Shown: one piece after another, positions 7,588 through 17,238 of the stretch | Numbering within the stretch: the stretch's first letter is position 1 | How the letters are laid out: the number at the start of each line of letters is the position of its first letter | Assembly: GCF_947495995.1 (NCBI RefSeq) | Contig: NZ_CANMAX010000001.1 | Span: 372,001-436,000, forward strand | Source of the DNA: an uncultured Tenacibaculum sp. | GTDB taxonomy: Bacteria > Bacteroidota > Bacteroidia > Flavobacteriales > Flavobacteriaceae | Length of the DNA stretch: 64,000 bases | Reading direction: 5' to 3' | Position numbers and translations under genes: made by a program | Notes under the pieces: model-generated | What the model was told of the DNA's origin: nothing | Seen by the model: the letters and a program-made list of their open reading frames with translations, nothing else | Database searches by the model: none

Positions 7588-8352
7588 TTGATTTCAATCG
7601 ATATTTCAGCACATAAAAAAGTATATTTCGCCTCTGACCAACATTTAGGAGCTCCAACTCAAGAGAAGAGTTTTCCTAGAGAAAAGAAATTTTTAAGATG
7701 GTTAAATGAAATTGAAAAAGATGCGGAAGCTATTTTTCTTCTTGGTGATTTATTTGATTTTTGGTTTGAATACAAAACTGTTGTTCCTAAAGGGTTTGTT
7801 AGAGTATTAGGAAAATTAGCACAGCTAAGTGACGACGGAATTCCTATTTATTTCTTTGTTGGAAATCATGATTTATGGATGAAAGACTATTTTGAAACAG
7901 AATTAAACATTCCTGTTTACTTTAAACCACAAGAATTTAAAATCAACAATAAGCTTTTTTTAATAGGACATGGAGATGGATTAGGTCCGCACGACCTTGG
8001 TTATAAGAGAATGAAAAAAGTATTCACTTTCCCGCTTTTTAAATGGTTATTTAGATGGTTACATCCCGATTTAGGTGTTCGATTAGGACAATATATGTCT
8101 GTAAAAAATAAAATGATTTCTGGTGATGAAGATTTTAAATTTCTTGGAGAAGAAAAAGAATGGCTGGTTCAATATTGTAAACGAAAATTAGAAACAAAAC
8201 ACTACGATTATTTTGTTTTCGGTCATCGTCATCTTCCTTTAGACATTAAATTAAGCGATACAAGTAAATATTTCAATCTAGGTGATTGGGTGCAATATTT
8301 CACCTACGGAACTTATGTTGACACTACATTTACACTTGACAAATACGAATAA
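7588..8352 (+). CDS. lpxH: UDP-2,3-diacylglucosamine hydrolase (lipid A biosynthesis)
   Basis: LpxH cleaves UDP-2,3-diacylglucosamine to lipid X at the inner membrane. Calcineurin-type metal motifs: SDQHLG (16-21), GDLFDFWFEY (53-62, with D54), GNHDLW (92-97), HGDGLGP (128-134) and FGHRHLP near residue 214. Length 254 fits. No ATG lies in frame near the expected start; TTG at 7588 gives the family-typical short lead before KKVYFASDQHLG, so TTG is chosen. It is followed by a terminator facing the SusD gene. Confidence 0.9.
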   Translation: MISIDISAHKKVYFASDQHLGAPTQEKSFPREKKFLRWLNEIEKDAEAIFLLGDLFDFWFEYKTVVPKGFVRVLGKLAQLSDDGIPIYFFVGNHDLWMKDYFETELNIPVYFKPQEFKINNKLFLIGHGDGLGPHDLGYKRMKKVFTFPLFKWLFRWLHPDLGVRLGQYMSVKNKMISGDEDFKFLGEEKEWLVQYCKRKLETKHYDYFVFGHRHLPLDIKLSDTSKYFNLGDWVQYFTYGTYVDTTFTLDKYE

Positions 8353-8380
8353 AAAAACTCATCTTTTCAGATGAGTTTTT
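8353..8380. terminator. Bidirectional terminator between lpxH and susD-like gene
   Basis: AAAAACTCATC and GATGAGTTTTT form an 11-bp stem with a 6-base loop. A- and T-tracts on either side let it serve both convergent genes. Confidence 0.88.
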
Positions 8381-8401
8381 AATTTTTATAACTGTATGTT
8401 T

Positions 8402-9721
8402 TTAACCAGCATTTTCAGTAAATGGAGTTGGAAAAGCATCTAATGCGTTATCTCCAGTTCTATCTAATGGTAAGAAATTTGTATCATTTAAAAGTCCGAA
8501 TCTTCTTAAATCAATCCAACGGTGACCTTCACCAATTAAAGAATATCTTCTTTGGTTTAACACTTCTAGTTCTAACTCAGCATCTGTAGTTCCACCAGAA
8601 TAATTAGCTAATCCAGCTGCATTTCTAATTACATTTAATGCATTTACAGCGTTAGCATTATTAGTTCCAATGTTAGCTTCAGCATAGATTAAAATTAATT
8701 CTTCATTTCTTATTAAATACACAGGATCAACATTACTTCTGTATAAAGCCATTTGATGTGTTGCCGTTAAATCATCAAACAACCTTGGTGTTGGTAACAT
8801 AAACGATTTATTAGTAACTCTTGTATCTCCAGCCTCAGCATCAGCAATCCAAGAATTATGAATCATATATTCTTGTCCAGATTGACCTAAAACATAGAAC
8901 TGAGCATTAACTACATCATTTCCTGTTAAACCAAAAATATGCGCTACTCCAAGATTAAATCCACCAGCAATATCAAAGAAAGAATTGTTTAGTAATGATA
9001 AAACATCTGCTTTATTATTTTGATACAATGCTACTCTTGCTGCAATAGCTCTATTGAACGTTGCAAAAGTTGCAGGCGCATTAAATCCATCAAAACCAGA
9101 ACTTATTGGAAAATCAAAAGTTGTAGGAGAATTTGATAAATCTGTATTTGCATCATCTAATAAATTTCTAATTGCTGTTAAAGCTTCTTGATATCCTAAG
9201 AAAGGTCCTAAGTTATCTGGATCAGCAACATCAACTCTAATCCCGTTACTAAACTGACGATTTGCAACCATTAATAAAGCATAGGCTTTTAATGTATTTG
9301 CATACCCATAATACGATTGCTTTACAGAATCAGTAAAACCAGCTTCAGAATTTTCAACAGCAGTAATTAAAATATTTGCAGCTTTTACAACTCTATACCA
9401 AGCAGTGTAAGCTCTTGTTGTTAAAAATCCATTATTATCTAACGGTCCTTTTAATAACTCTCCAGTATATCTAGGATCTGTACCTGTTAAATCGTAATAT
9501 TCTCTACCAATGTAACTAACGGTCTGGTAATGAAACTCTAAATCGTTTCTCATAACCGCTTCTAAACCTACTGCCAAAGATTGAACATCTGCCTGAGAAG
9601 CTCCGTCAGCAAAACTTTCTAAAGTAGGTGCATTTTCATTCGGTAATTCATCTAACTCACAACCAACAAAGAAAGTAGCCGTGATTAATAAAACTATAAT
9701 TGATAATTTATTTTTAAGCAT
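8402..9721 (-). CDS. RagB/SusD family nutrient-uptake lipoprotein
   Basis: A surface lipoprotein that acts as the lid of a SusC TonB-dependent transporter and binds the imported ligand. Starting at ATG 9721 gives MLKNKLSIIVLL with a lipobox-like FFVGC (C21); an upstream in-frame start at 9745 would overlap susC and spoil the signal peptide. Family features: N-terminal helical part (YYGYANTLKAYALLMV), and the C-terminal EELILIYAEAN, LNVIRNAAGL and GHRWIDLRRFG blocks. At 439 residues it is on the short side. The ligand is unknown; no glycosidase or peptidase gene adjoins. Confidence 0.93.
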   Translation of the reverse strand: MLKNKLSIIVLLITATFFVGCELDELPNENAPTLESFADGASQADVQSLAVGLEAVMRNDLEFHYQTVSYIGREYYDLTGTDPRYTGELLKGPLDNNGFLTTRAYTAWYRVVKAANILITAVENSEAGFTDSVKQSYYGYANTLKAYALLMVANRQFSNGIRVDVADPDNLGPFLGYQEALTAIRNLLDDANTDLSNSPTTFDFPISSGFDGFNAPATFATFNRAIAARVALYQNNKADVLSLLNNSFFDIAGGFNLGVAHIFGLTGNDVVNAQFYVLGQSGQEYMIHNSWIADAEAGDTRVTNKSFMLPTPRLFDDLTATHQMALYRSNVDPVYLIRNEELILIYAEANIGTNNANAVNALNVIRNAAGLANYSGGTTDAELELEVLNQRRYSLIGEGHRWIDLRRFGLLNDTNFLPLDRTGDNALDAFPTPFTENAG

Positions 9722-9731
9722 AGTATTTTCT

Positions 9732-12692
9732 TTAGAAGTTAACATTTAAGTGGAAGTTGATAAACTTAGAAGCAGGATATGGAGTTACTTCTACGTTATT
9801 AGCTAAAACATTATTTCCGAAGTTAGATACTTCTGGATCGTAACTATTATAATCGAAAATATTGATTAAGTTTCTACCAGAAACCCCAACCTTAACTCTT
9901 TCGAATCCTTTGAATACATTATCATCAAAAGTATAGTATAAACCTACCTCACGTAATCTAATATATCCTGCATCTTCGATTACTGGCGCTGGATTTACAA
10001 AGGCTAAACTAGATCTATACTCTCCATTTGTTTGTACTCCTAATGGGTCTAAACCAGTATCATCATAATCCCAAGTAGTTCCAGCTAAATCATATAATAA
10101 AGTAGTAAGGTTAATTCCGTCTCCACCTTTTTTCCAGTGCCATAAGAATGTTAAATCAAAGTTCTTATAACTAATTTGATTTTGCCAAGACATTTGAAAA
10201 TCTGGCTCTGCATTACCGTATACTGCAAAACCATCTCCTTCTGGATCAATTTGCGCTATTTGATCAGGCGTTAAACCGGTACTATCATAAGTACCTACAA
10301 TTTGTGTTGCACTAAATCCTTCTTGGATATAAAACTGACCTAAAGAAGCAGCAAAACCTCCAGTCGTAAACGCTGGCACGTCTAATCTTGTGATTTCTGA
10401 TTTATTCTTCCACCATTTTAAATTAGTACTCCAAGAAAAGTTTTCCTCTTCTATAACATTAGCATTTAATCCAAGCTCGATACCATTGTTCGTTAAAGCT
10501 CCTGCATTTTTAGCTTCTCTAGTTTGTCCACTAGAAGTAGGAATTTGATCTCTAATAATTAAATCATCAATTTCTTTGTTATAAAAAGTAGCCTCTAAAA
10601 CGAATCTATTATTTAAGAATCCTAAATCGATACCGTATTCTAATTCTTTCTGACGCTCTGGCTTAATATTTGGATTTCCTCTAAATGTTCCTGGAGACAA
10701 TCCTGAGTTTCCTCCAATAAATTCTGGAGTAGTTAAAGCAAACTGATCATTAAAATTAGGGAATCTCCCCGCCTCACCATATGCAATTCTTGGCTTAACA
10801 GTTGTAAAGATATCTGACTCAAATAAACCTAATTTATGCACATTTACAGCTAAACTTGCTTTTGGATAATAGAATAATTCATTAGAATCTCCATTATTAG
10901 TAGATCTATCTCCTCTAATACCAAGTGTTGCGATAATTTTATCGTCGTAGTTAATTTCTTCTTGTACGAAGAATCCTGTATCTCTTTGTAATCTTATATC
11001 TTGACTTACAGAAGTATTTTCTGCTAATCCTAAGTTTGTTAATGAACCATTAAACCCTGTTCCAACAGTAATTACAGTATTACGATCGAAGTCTTGTAAG
11101 AATGTACCAGCTTGAGTAGTAAATCCTAATCCGTTTTCTAAATCTAAATTATATACTAAGAATGCAGAAAGGTTATAGTTTGTATTTACTGTAGTACCAG
11201 AAATAGCAGCTCCTCTTAAAGTACTAGGATCTCTAAAATAAGACAATCCTCTTGGGAAAATGTTTGTAGTACGTAACGTATATTGATCAAATCCTAACTC
11301 GAAAGTTAACTTTAATCTGTGCATTTCAGAATCTAAAATTTGAAGATTAGACTTTGCACTACCAATAAAACGATTAACATTTTCTCTATTTGTAGTATTT
11401 GCTACAGTTTCTAAAACATTAGAACCTGCTGCTCCTGCAGGGAATATTCCGTTTACAGGTGATAAATCTTCCCAAGGAAAAGTAAATGCTAATGCATAAC
11501 CTACTGTTCTGTTTGCGTTACCATTGTTGAAGAAACCTCTATCTGCTTGAGAATTTATATAATTCGTAGTTACATAAACATCTAACCAATCAGTTAATTT
11601 CTGACCTAAATTTAATCTGAATGATGTTTTCTCATACCCTGTATTCTCTACTAAACCAGGTTCATCTTTATGCGTAACTCCAAAGAAATAATCAGATTTT
11701 TCGTTTCCCCCAGATGTTGTAAATCTAGAAGTTGTAGAAACTCTAGTGTGGTCGAATAATTCAGCTTCGTAATCTCTTAATGTAGCGTTAGCTGGTCCAC
11801 CAGCTGCTGTAATTTCAGATTGATCCCAATCTCTTAATCCTAATAATCGAGTTGGACTTCTTAATCCTACTGTTTGAGAAAAAGAAACTCTTGGCTTTCC
11901 TGATTTACCTCTCTTTGTTGTAATGATAACCACACCCCCAGCTGCTCTCGAACCATATAATGCTGCGGCAGAAGCTCCTTTTAAAATCTCTACATTCTCG
12001 ATATCTTCAGGATCAATATCTGCAATCCTGTTTGATGAATCATCTTGATTTGTTGATGTGTTTCCTCCTCCTGCTGCTTCACTAACAATGTTATTACCAG
12101 AAGAAATAGAAGAGTTATCTACATAAACTCCATCTACAATAAATAAAGGTTGTTGATTTCCAAAAACAGAAGTAACACCTCTTAATCTCATTGAGATACC
12201 TCCACCAGGAGCTCCTGAGTTTGCTTTAATTTCTGCTCCTGTAAATTTTCCTGATAAAGCACTATCAAATCCTGATTGCGTTGTTACCTGCGCTAACTGA
12301 GCTGCCGACACACTTGCAACGGTGTTTGCTAAATTTGCTCTTTTTGTTGTTGTTGCTAAACCAGAAATTACAACTTCATCTAATACATCTGCATCTTCTT
12401 TTAATGTTACATTAATAAATTGCGATGCTGAAGTTACTTTGATTTCTTGGCTAGCGAACCCTAAAGAAGAGACTACTACTGTAGCTGGAAGTTTTTTTAA
12501 AGTTAAACTAAATTCTCCATCCCCGTTTGTTGAAGTACCGTTTGTTGTCCCCTTCTCAATGACATCTGCAAAAGGAACGCTCTCCCCAGACGCTTCAATT
12601 ACTTTTCCTTTTACTGTTTGTGCTGTAATACTAATACTCACAAACGTTAATAAAAAGAAAAAAAGTTTTTTTCCTAATGTTTTTTTCCTCAT
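9732..12692 (-). CDS. SusC/RagA family TonB-linked outer-membrane transporter
   Basis: A 986-residue outer-membrane beta-barrel that imports oligomeric nutrients using TonB energy, paired with the SusD-like lipoprotein 10 bases downstream. Order: signal peptide (1-24, ending ITAQ), carboxypeptidase D regulatory-like domain (about 26-100), plug domain with LDEVVISG and the SusC signature ALYGSRAAGGVVIITTKRG, then the barrel, ending in FINFHLNVNF with a terminal phenylalanine. It is the first gene of the unit. There is no sigma/anti-sigma pair beside it, so control is probably elsewhere. Confidence 0.95.
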   Translation of the reverse strand: MRKKTLGKKLFFFLLTFVSISITAQTVKGKVIEASGESVPFADVIEKGTTNGTSTNGDGEFSLTLKKLPATVVVSSLGFASQEIKVTSASQFINVTLKEDADVLDEVVISGLATTTKRANLANTVASVSAAQLAQVTTQSGFDSALSGKFTGAEIKANSGAPGGGISMRLRGVTSVFGNQQPLFIVDGVYVDNSSISSGNNIVSEAAGGGNTSTNQDDSSNRIADIDPEDIENVEILKGASAAALYGSRAAGGVVIITTKRGKSGKPRVSFSQTVGLRSPTRLLGLRDWDQSEITAAGGPANATLRDYEAELFDHTRVSTTSRFTTSGGNEKSDYFFGVTHKDEPGLVENTGYEKTSFRLNLGQKLTDWLDVYVTTNYINSQADRGFFNNGNANRTVGYALAFTFPWEDLSPVNGIFPAGAAGSNVLETVANTTNRENVNRFIGSAKSNLQILDSEMHRLKLTFELGFDQYTLRTTNIFPRGLSYFRDPSTLRGAAISGTTVNTNYNLSAFLVYNLDLENGLGFTTQAGTFLQDFDRNTVITVGTGFNGSLTNLGLAENTSVSQDIRLQRDTGFFVQEEINYDDKIIATLGIRGDRSTNNGDSNELFYYPKASLAVNVHKLGLFESDIFTTVKPRIAYGEAGRFPNFNDQFALTTPEFIGGNSGLSPGTFRGNPNIKPERQKELEYGIDLGFLNNRFVLEATFYNKEIDDLIIRDQIPTSSGQTREAKNAGALTNNGIELGLNANVIEEENFSWSTNLKWWKNKSEITRLDVPAFTTGGFAASLGQFYIQEGFSATQIVGTYDSTGLTPDQIAQIDPEGDGFAVYGNAEPDFQMSWQNQISYKNFDLTFLWHWKKGGDGINLTTLLYDLAGTTWDYDDTGLDPLGVQTNGEYRSSLAFVNPAPVIEDAGYIRLREVGLYYTFDDNVFKGFERVKVGVSGRNLINIFDYNSYDPEVSNFGNNVLANNVEVTPYPASKFINFHLNVNF

Positions 12693-12860
12693 AGATAAGA
12701 AATGTTTTTAATTAATATTTGGTTAAAGCGTCAATTTAATGAATTAAAATATTAATAAGTGTTAAAATTGTACAAATCCACTAAAACAACGTTAAAATAT
12801 TTAGTAAAACCTTCAAATACCTTTAACCTCGTTTTAACAAGAAAAAAAATGTTAATATTG

Positions 12861-12868
12861 TAGCTTTG
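12861..12868 (+). promoter_or_regulatory. -7 promoter box for the moxR-bat operon
   Basis: TAGCTTTG is an exact TAnnTTTG match, 35 bases before the moxR ATG. The 211-base gap 12693-12903 between the divergent susC and moxR genes is very AT-rich; no exact minus-strand box for susC was found in it. Confidence 0.6.
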
Positions 12869-12903
12869 TTCACTTAAAATCATAACTAATAATTTCTTAT
12901 CAT

Positions 12904-13893
12904 ATGGATGTAGATGTTAGAGCTATTAACGAAAAAATAGAAAGAGAGAGTGCTTTTGTAGATCTTTTAACCAATGAAATGAATAAAGTCATTGTAGGAC
13001 AAAAGACAATGATAGAAAGACTTTTAATTGGTTTACTAGGTAACGGGCATATATTATTAGAAGGTGTTCCAGGTTTAGCAAAAACTTTAGCTATTAATAC
13101 TTTATCTAAAGCTGTTCAAGGTAGTTTTAGCAGAGTTCAGTTCACACCTGATTTACTTCCTGCCGATGTTGTTGGTACTATGATTTATAATGTGAAGGAT
13201 AATGACTTCTCAATTAAAAAAGGACCAATCTTTGCAAACTTTGTTTTAGCAGACGAGATCAACAGGGCACCTGCAAAAGTACAATCGGCTTTATTAGAAG
13301 CAATGCAGGAAAGACAAATTACTATTGGAGACGAAACATTTAAGTTAGACGAGCCTTTCTTAGTAATGGCAACTCAAAACCCTGTAGAACAAGAAGGAAC
13401 ATATCCTTTACCTGAAGCACAGGTTGACCGTTTTATGCTAAAAACAGTTATCGATTATCCTAAATTACAAGATGAACAATTAATTATGAGACAAAGCTTA
13501 AATAATAGCTTTGGAAAAGTTAATCCGGTGATTTCTCTAGAACAAATTCTTAAAGCTAGAGAAGCTGTAAATGAAGTTTACATGGATGAAAAGATAGAGA
13601 AATATATCTTAGATATTATTTTCGCTACTCGTTATCCAGAAAATTACAACTTAGAAAAATTAAAGCCTTTAATAAGCTTTGGTTCTTCTCCTCGTGGTAG
13701 TATTGCTTTAGCTAAAGCAGCTAAATGTTATGCTTTTATCAAGAGAAGAGGATATGTAATTCCTGAAGATGTTCGTGCAATGACGAAAGATGTTTTACGA
13801 CACAGAATAGGAATCACATACGAAGCAGAGGCAGAAAATATGACTTCTCTTGATATTATTAATGCAATTATCAATGAAGTTCAGGTTCCATAA
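12904..13893 (+). CDS. MoxR family AAA+ ATPase
   Basis: A 329-residue MoxR ATPase, thought to act as a chaperone maturing the von Willebrand A-domain proteins encoded downstream. Walker A is GVPGLAKT (54-61), Walker B lies in VLADEINRAP (114-123), and the sensor region ATQNPVEQEGTYPLPEAQVDRFMLK follows, exactly as in this family. A C-terminal lid (about 230-325) is present. It starts the Bat operon and is followed by a 68-base gap before the small gene at 13962. Confidence 0.95.
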   Translation: MDVDVRAINEKIERESAFVDLLTNEMNKVIVGQKTMIERLLIGLLGNGHILLEGVPGLAKTLAINTLSKAVQGSFSRVQFTPDLLPADVVGTMIYNVKDNDFSIKKGPIFANFVLADEINRAPAKVQSALLEAMQERQITIGDETFKLDEPFLVMATQNPVEQEGTYPLPEAQVDRFMLKTVIDYPKLQDEQLIMRQSLNNSFGKVNPVISLEQILKAREAVNEVYMDEKIEKYILDIIFATRYPENYNLEKLKPLISFGSSPRGSIALAKAAKCYAFIKRRGYVIPEDVRAMTKDVLRHRIGITYEAEAENMTSLDIINAIINEVQVP

Positions 13894-13961
13894 CCAAATC
13901 AACAACTAACAACTAGCCATTCAACAAAAACCTAATTAATCCCTTAAATTTTTTGCTAAGA

Positions 13962-14291
13962 ATGACTTTCAAATTAACAACGTACAAAACATTAACAGGA
14001 AAAAAAGAAATTTTAGAAACTGGTAAACAGAAAAACACACAAGCAATAGTATACAAAGACGACAAACCATCGTTTTGGGTAGATTGTTTTGATTTAAAAA
14101 CAGAATCAAACGTGCAGATGAACTACCTAGTACTATGCCAAAAAAGAAGTATGAAGGAGGTAATAAAGGAGATTGGAAAGAAAAACAATGTTAATATCTC
14201 TATTCAAGAAGCGCCTTTATTTGCAGTAAAATCAATATCTGTTGATACTGATATACAATTACCACCTTTACCATTAGACTGGTTAAATTAA
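13962..14291 (+). CDS. Small hypothetical protein inside the Bat operon
   Basis: A 109-residue cytoplasmic-looking protein with no recognised domain; ATG at 13962 is preferred over an upstream TTG at 13953. The sequence alternates beta-prone segments and charged turns, has two cysteines, and ends in a proline-rich PPLPLDW. It ends one base before the DUF58 gene, so it is co-transcribed. It is not a standard Bat component, and its role is unknown. Confidence 0.72.
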   Translation: MTFKLTTYKTLTGKKEILETGKQKNTQAIVYKDDKPSFWVDCFDLKTESNVQMNYLVLCQKRSMKEVIKEIGKKNNVNISIQEAPLFAVKSISVDTDIQLPPLPLDWLN

Positions 14292-14292
14292 T

Positions 14293-15159
14293 ATGAATAC
14301 CAAAGAGTTATTAAAAAAAGTTCGTAAGATCGAGATCAAGACAAAACGCTTGTCTAATCATATTTTTGGAGGAGAATACCACTCTACTTTTAAAGGGCGT
14401 GGTATGACCTTCTCTGAAGTTCGACAATACCAATACGGAGACGATATTAGAGCAATTGATTGGAACGTAACCGCACGTTACAACGAGCCTTATGTAAAAG
14501 TTTTCGAGGAGGAACGCGAACTTACAATGATGCTCATGGTTGATGTTTCAGGATCTGAATCATTCGGGACTTCTGTTCAATTTAAAAGAGATACCGTTAC
14601 AGAAATTGCTGCAACACTCGCCTTCTCTGCTATTCAAAATAATGATAAAGTAGGCTTGATTTTATTCTCAGATCAAATTGAATTATTTATACCACCTAAA
14701 AAAGGAAAAAGTCATGTTTTACGTATCATACGTGAACTCATAGAGTTTTCTCCAAAAAGTTCGAAAACCAACATAGAAGAAGCGCTTAAATTCTTATCAA
14801 GTGTAATGAAGAAAAAAGCGATTGTTTTTATGCTTTCTGATTTTATTGATGAAAACTACATGAAAACGTTAAAAATCGTTGGTAATAAACATGACCTCAC
14901 CGGAATTCGTATTTACGACAAATTCGATGAAGAAATTCCTAATTTAGGAATGGTTCCAATGTTGGATAATGAGACTAAAGAAGTTCGATTAATTAACACG
15001 AGTTCTAAATCGTTACGAAACAAATACAAAGCTAATGCACTACGCTTAAAAGATGAATTTCAAAATTCATTTAAGAAAAGTGGATTAGGTACTATTAATA
15101 TTAGAGTCGACGAAAACTACGTCAAGAAGTTATTAAGCTATTTTAAAAACAAAGCATAA
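14293..15159 (+). CDS. DUF58 domain protein (vWA-like)
   Basis: A 288-residue DUF58 protein, the usual partner of MoxR ATPases. The DUF58 signature reads FSEVRQYQYGDDIRAIDWN (40-58) followed by TAR. The following vWA-like half has a MIDAS-type DVSGS (84-88) and LSDFIDE. No membrane segment is evident, so it is likely cytoplasmic and peripheral. It is tightly spaced (1 base) on both sides within the Bat operon. Confidence 0.92.
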   Translation: MNTKELLKKVRKIEIKTKRLSNHIFGGEYHSTFKGRGMTFSEVRQYQYGDDIRAIDWNVTARYNEPYVKVFEEERELTMMLMVDVSGSESFGTSVQFKRDTVTEIAATLAFSAIQNNDKVGLILFSDQIELFIPPKKGKSHVLRIIRELIEFSPKSSKTNIEEALKFLSSVMKKKAIVFMLSDFIDENYMKTLKIVGNKHDLTGIRIYDKFDEEIPNLGMVPMLDNETKEVRLINTSSKSLRNKYKANALRLKDEFQNSFKKSGLGTINIRVDENYVKKLLSYFKNKA

Positions 15160-15160
15160 T

Positions 15161-16243
15161 TTGAAGAATTTATTACTATACTTAGTATTATTACTTTCTA
15201 TTCAAGGATTTTCACAGAACAATGCTGTTAAAGCAGAAGTGGACACCATGAATATTCGTATAGGAGAACAATTCCAATACAAATTGTCTATCGATGGAAC
15301 TGATAATGTTATCATACCTAAACTACAATTAAACGGATTAGAAGTTATTGATAGTTTAAAGTTAGATACAATCCAAAACAAACTTGTTCAGAAATATATT
15401 CTAACTGGTTTTGATAGCGGTGCTTTCTACATACCAAGACAGCAAATATTCATTAGAAATCAAGCTCATTTTACTGATAGTTTATTAATTAACGTAGCTA
15501 CTGTAGCTATAGATACTACGAAAGTAAAAATGTTTGCGATCAAAGGAATTAAAAGTGAACCTTATCGCTTCGATGATTACAAACATATTTTATTTTGGGT
15601 TGTTGCTATTCTACTTTTAGTTGGATCTATCTTATACTTTGCTCTTAAAAGAACTAATGATGATGAAGTTCAAACTTCAGAACAACTTTTATCACCTTAT
15701 CAAGAAGCTTTAAAAGGTTTAAAAGTACTTGATGGAAAACTTTTATGGCAGAACAATAAAATCAAAGAACATTATAGCGAGTTAACTCATATCATCAGGA
15801 ATTTTATCGAGAGAGAACTTCACGTTCCTGCTCTGGAGACCACTTCCGAAGGCTTAATAGAAAGCTTAGCTGACTTTAATGATTCTAATGCTATTATAGC
15901 AGAAAAAGAAACAATTGACAAGTTAAATGATTTATTAAGACAAGCTGATTTAGTAAAGTTTGCTAAATCAAAACCTTTAGCTCATGAAATTGAAGCCGAT
16001 AGAAATATTGCGAAATATATTATCGACAATTTAAAACCTAACGTAACAGAATCAGAAACTACAGAAGTTGACTTAGAACCTGTTATTATTGTTGAAAAAC
16101 CAATTGTGAAGAAACCATCGTTGTTAGTTAAAATAATTACAATCATAGTAATTGTTTTATTCATCGCTACAATTATTTATTCGGTTTCAAAAACACAACC
16201 AATATTAAATTCATTAAAACCACAAGTAACAGATGTTCGATAA
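15161..16243 (+). CDS. Bat-operon membrane protein, BatD/DUF4381-like
   Basis: A 360-residue exported membrane protein. It begins with a signal peptide (LLLYLVLLLSIQGFSQ) after a TTG start at 15161, one base after the DUF58 stop. A beta-rich periplasmic part (20-140) precedes a transmembrane helix around 145-162 (ILFWVVAILLLVGSILYF), a helical cytoplasmic region with an IIRNFIERELHVPALETT motif, and a second helix near 325-345. This order is typical of the protein between DUF58 and BatA in Bacteroidota Bat operons. It overlaps batA by 11 bases. Confidence 0.75.
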   Translation: MKNLLLYLVLLLSIQGFSQNNAVKAEVDTMNIRIGEQFQYKLSIDGTDNVIIPKLQLNGLEVIDSLKLDTIQNKLVQKYILTGFDSGAFYIPRQQIFIRNQAHFTDSLLINVATVAIDTTKVKMFAIKGIKSEPYRFDDYKHILFWVVAILLLVGSILYFALKRTNDDEVQTSEQLLSPYQEALKGLKVLDGKLLWQNNKIKEHYSELTHIIRNFIERELHVPALETTSEGLIESLADFNDSNAIIAEKETIDKLNDLLRQADLVKFAKSKPLAHEIEADRNIAKYIIDNLKPNVTESETTEVDLEPVIIVEKPIVKKPSLLVKIITIIVIVLFIATIIYSVSKTQPILNSLKPQVTDVR

Positions 16244-17237
16244 TTTTGAGTTCCATAGTCCAGAATTCTTGTGGTTATTAATTGCAATACCACTTTTAGC
16301 TGTTTGGTTATTTTCAAACAGAAAAAAAGAAAACACTTTACTTTCTGTACCTAACATTAAAGGTTTTGACGGAGGAACTAGTTTACTTCCAAAACTGAAA
16401 CCTTTCTTACATGTGTTTAGGTTATTGGCTTTAGCGGCTCTAATTGTTGCTTTGGCCAGACCAAGAAATGTATCTGTTAGTAAGAAAACAAAAACAAATA
16501 GAGGTATCGATATTGTTATGGCAATTGATGTCTCTGCAAGTATGCTAGCAAAAGATTTAAAGCCAAATCGATTAGAAGCCTTAAAAAGAGTTGCTGTAGA
16601 TTTTGTAAATAGAAGACCTAACGATAGAATTGGAATAGTTGTTTATGCTGGTGAGAGTTTTACTCAAACACCTATTACCAGTGATAAATCTATTGTAAAA
16701 CGTACTATTTCTGAAATTAAATGGGGACAATTAGAAGGAGGAACTGCCATTGGAATGGGATTAGGTTCTGCCGTGAACCGTTTAAAGGAAAGTAAAGCTA
16801 AAAGTAAAGTTATTATTCTACTTACCGATGGTGTTAACAATGCTGGTTTTGTTGATCCTAAAACTGCAACTGAACTTGCTAAGGAAATCGGAATTAAAGT
16901 ATACACCATTGGAATTGGAACTAACGGAATGGCTCCTTTTCCATGGGCAAAAGACCCAAGAACAGGACAATTATCTTTTAGAAACCAGAAAGTTGAAATT
17001 GATGAAAAGTTACTTCAGTTTATTGCTGATGAAACCGAAGGTGAATATTTTAGAGCTACCGATAACTCTTCATTAAAAGAAATTTACGACGAAATTGACA
17101 AGTTAGAGAAAACTAAAATAGAAGAATTCAAATACTATAACTACACTGAAAACTATAGATTTTTTGTGTTTTTAGCAGGTATATTCTTGATTTTAGAATT
17201 CATATTACGAAACACGTTATTTAAAAGCTTTATATAA
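16233..17237 (+). CDS. batA: BatA, vWA-domain membrane protein
   Basis: A 334-residue protein with N-terminal transmembrane helices (about 10-28 and 60-78), the LARPR signature at 74-78, a vWA domain with complete MIDAS DVSAS (D99, S101, S103), a conserved T in GGTAIGMGLG, and a C-terminal helix (FFVFLAGIFLILEFIL). Bat proteins were first linked to aerotolerance in Bacteroides; the mechanism is not firmly known. It overlaps the preceding gene and ends one base before batB. Confidence 0.92.
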   Translation: MFDNFEFHSPEFLWLLIAIPLLAVWLFSNRKKENTLLSVPNIKGFDGGTSLLPKLKPFLHVFRLLALAALIVALARPRNVSVSKKTKTNRGIDIVMAIDVSASMLAKDLKPNRLEALKRVAVDFVNRRPNDRIGIVVYAGESFTQTPITSDKSIVKRTISEIKWGQLEGGTAIGMGLGSAVNRLKESKAKSKVIILLTDGVNNAGFVDPKTATELAKEIGIKVYTIGIGTNGMAPFPWAKDPRTGQLSFRNQKVEIDEKLLQFIADETEGEYFRATDNSSLKEIYDEIDKLEKTKIEEFKYYNYTENYRFFVFLAGIFLILEFILRNTLFKSFI

Positions 17238-17238
17238 C

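Noticed and set aside
12322..12711. 129-codon plus-strand frame opposite the 5' end of the SusC gene.
   Set aside because: It lies wholly antisense to a clear signal peptide and plug domain, and its sequence is low-complexity Ser/Thr/Val without any domain.
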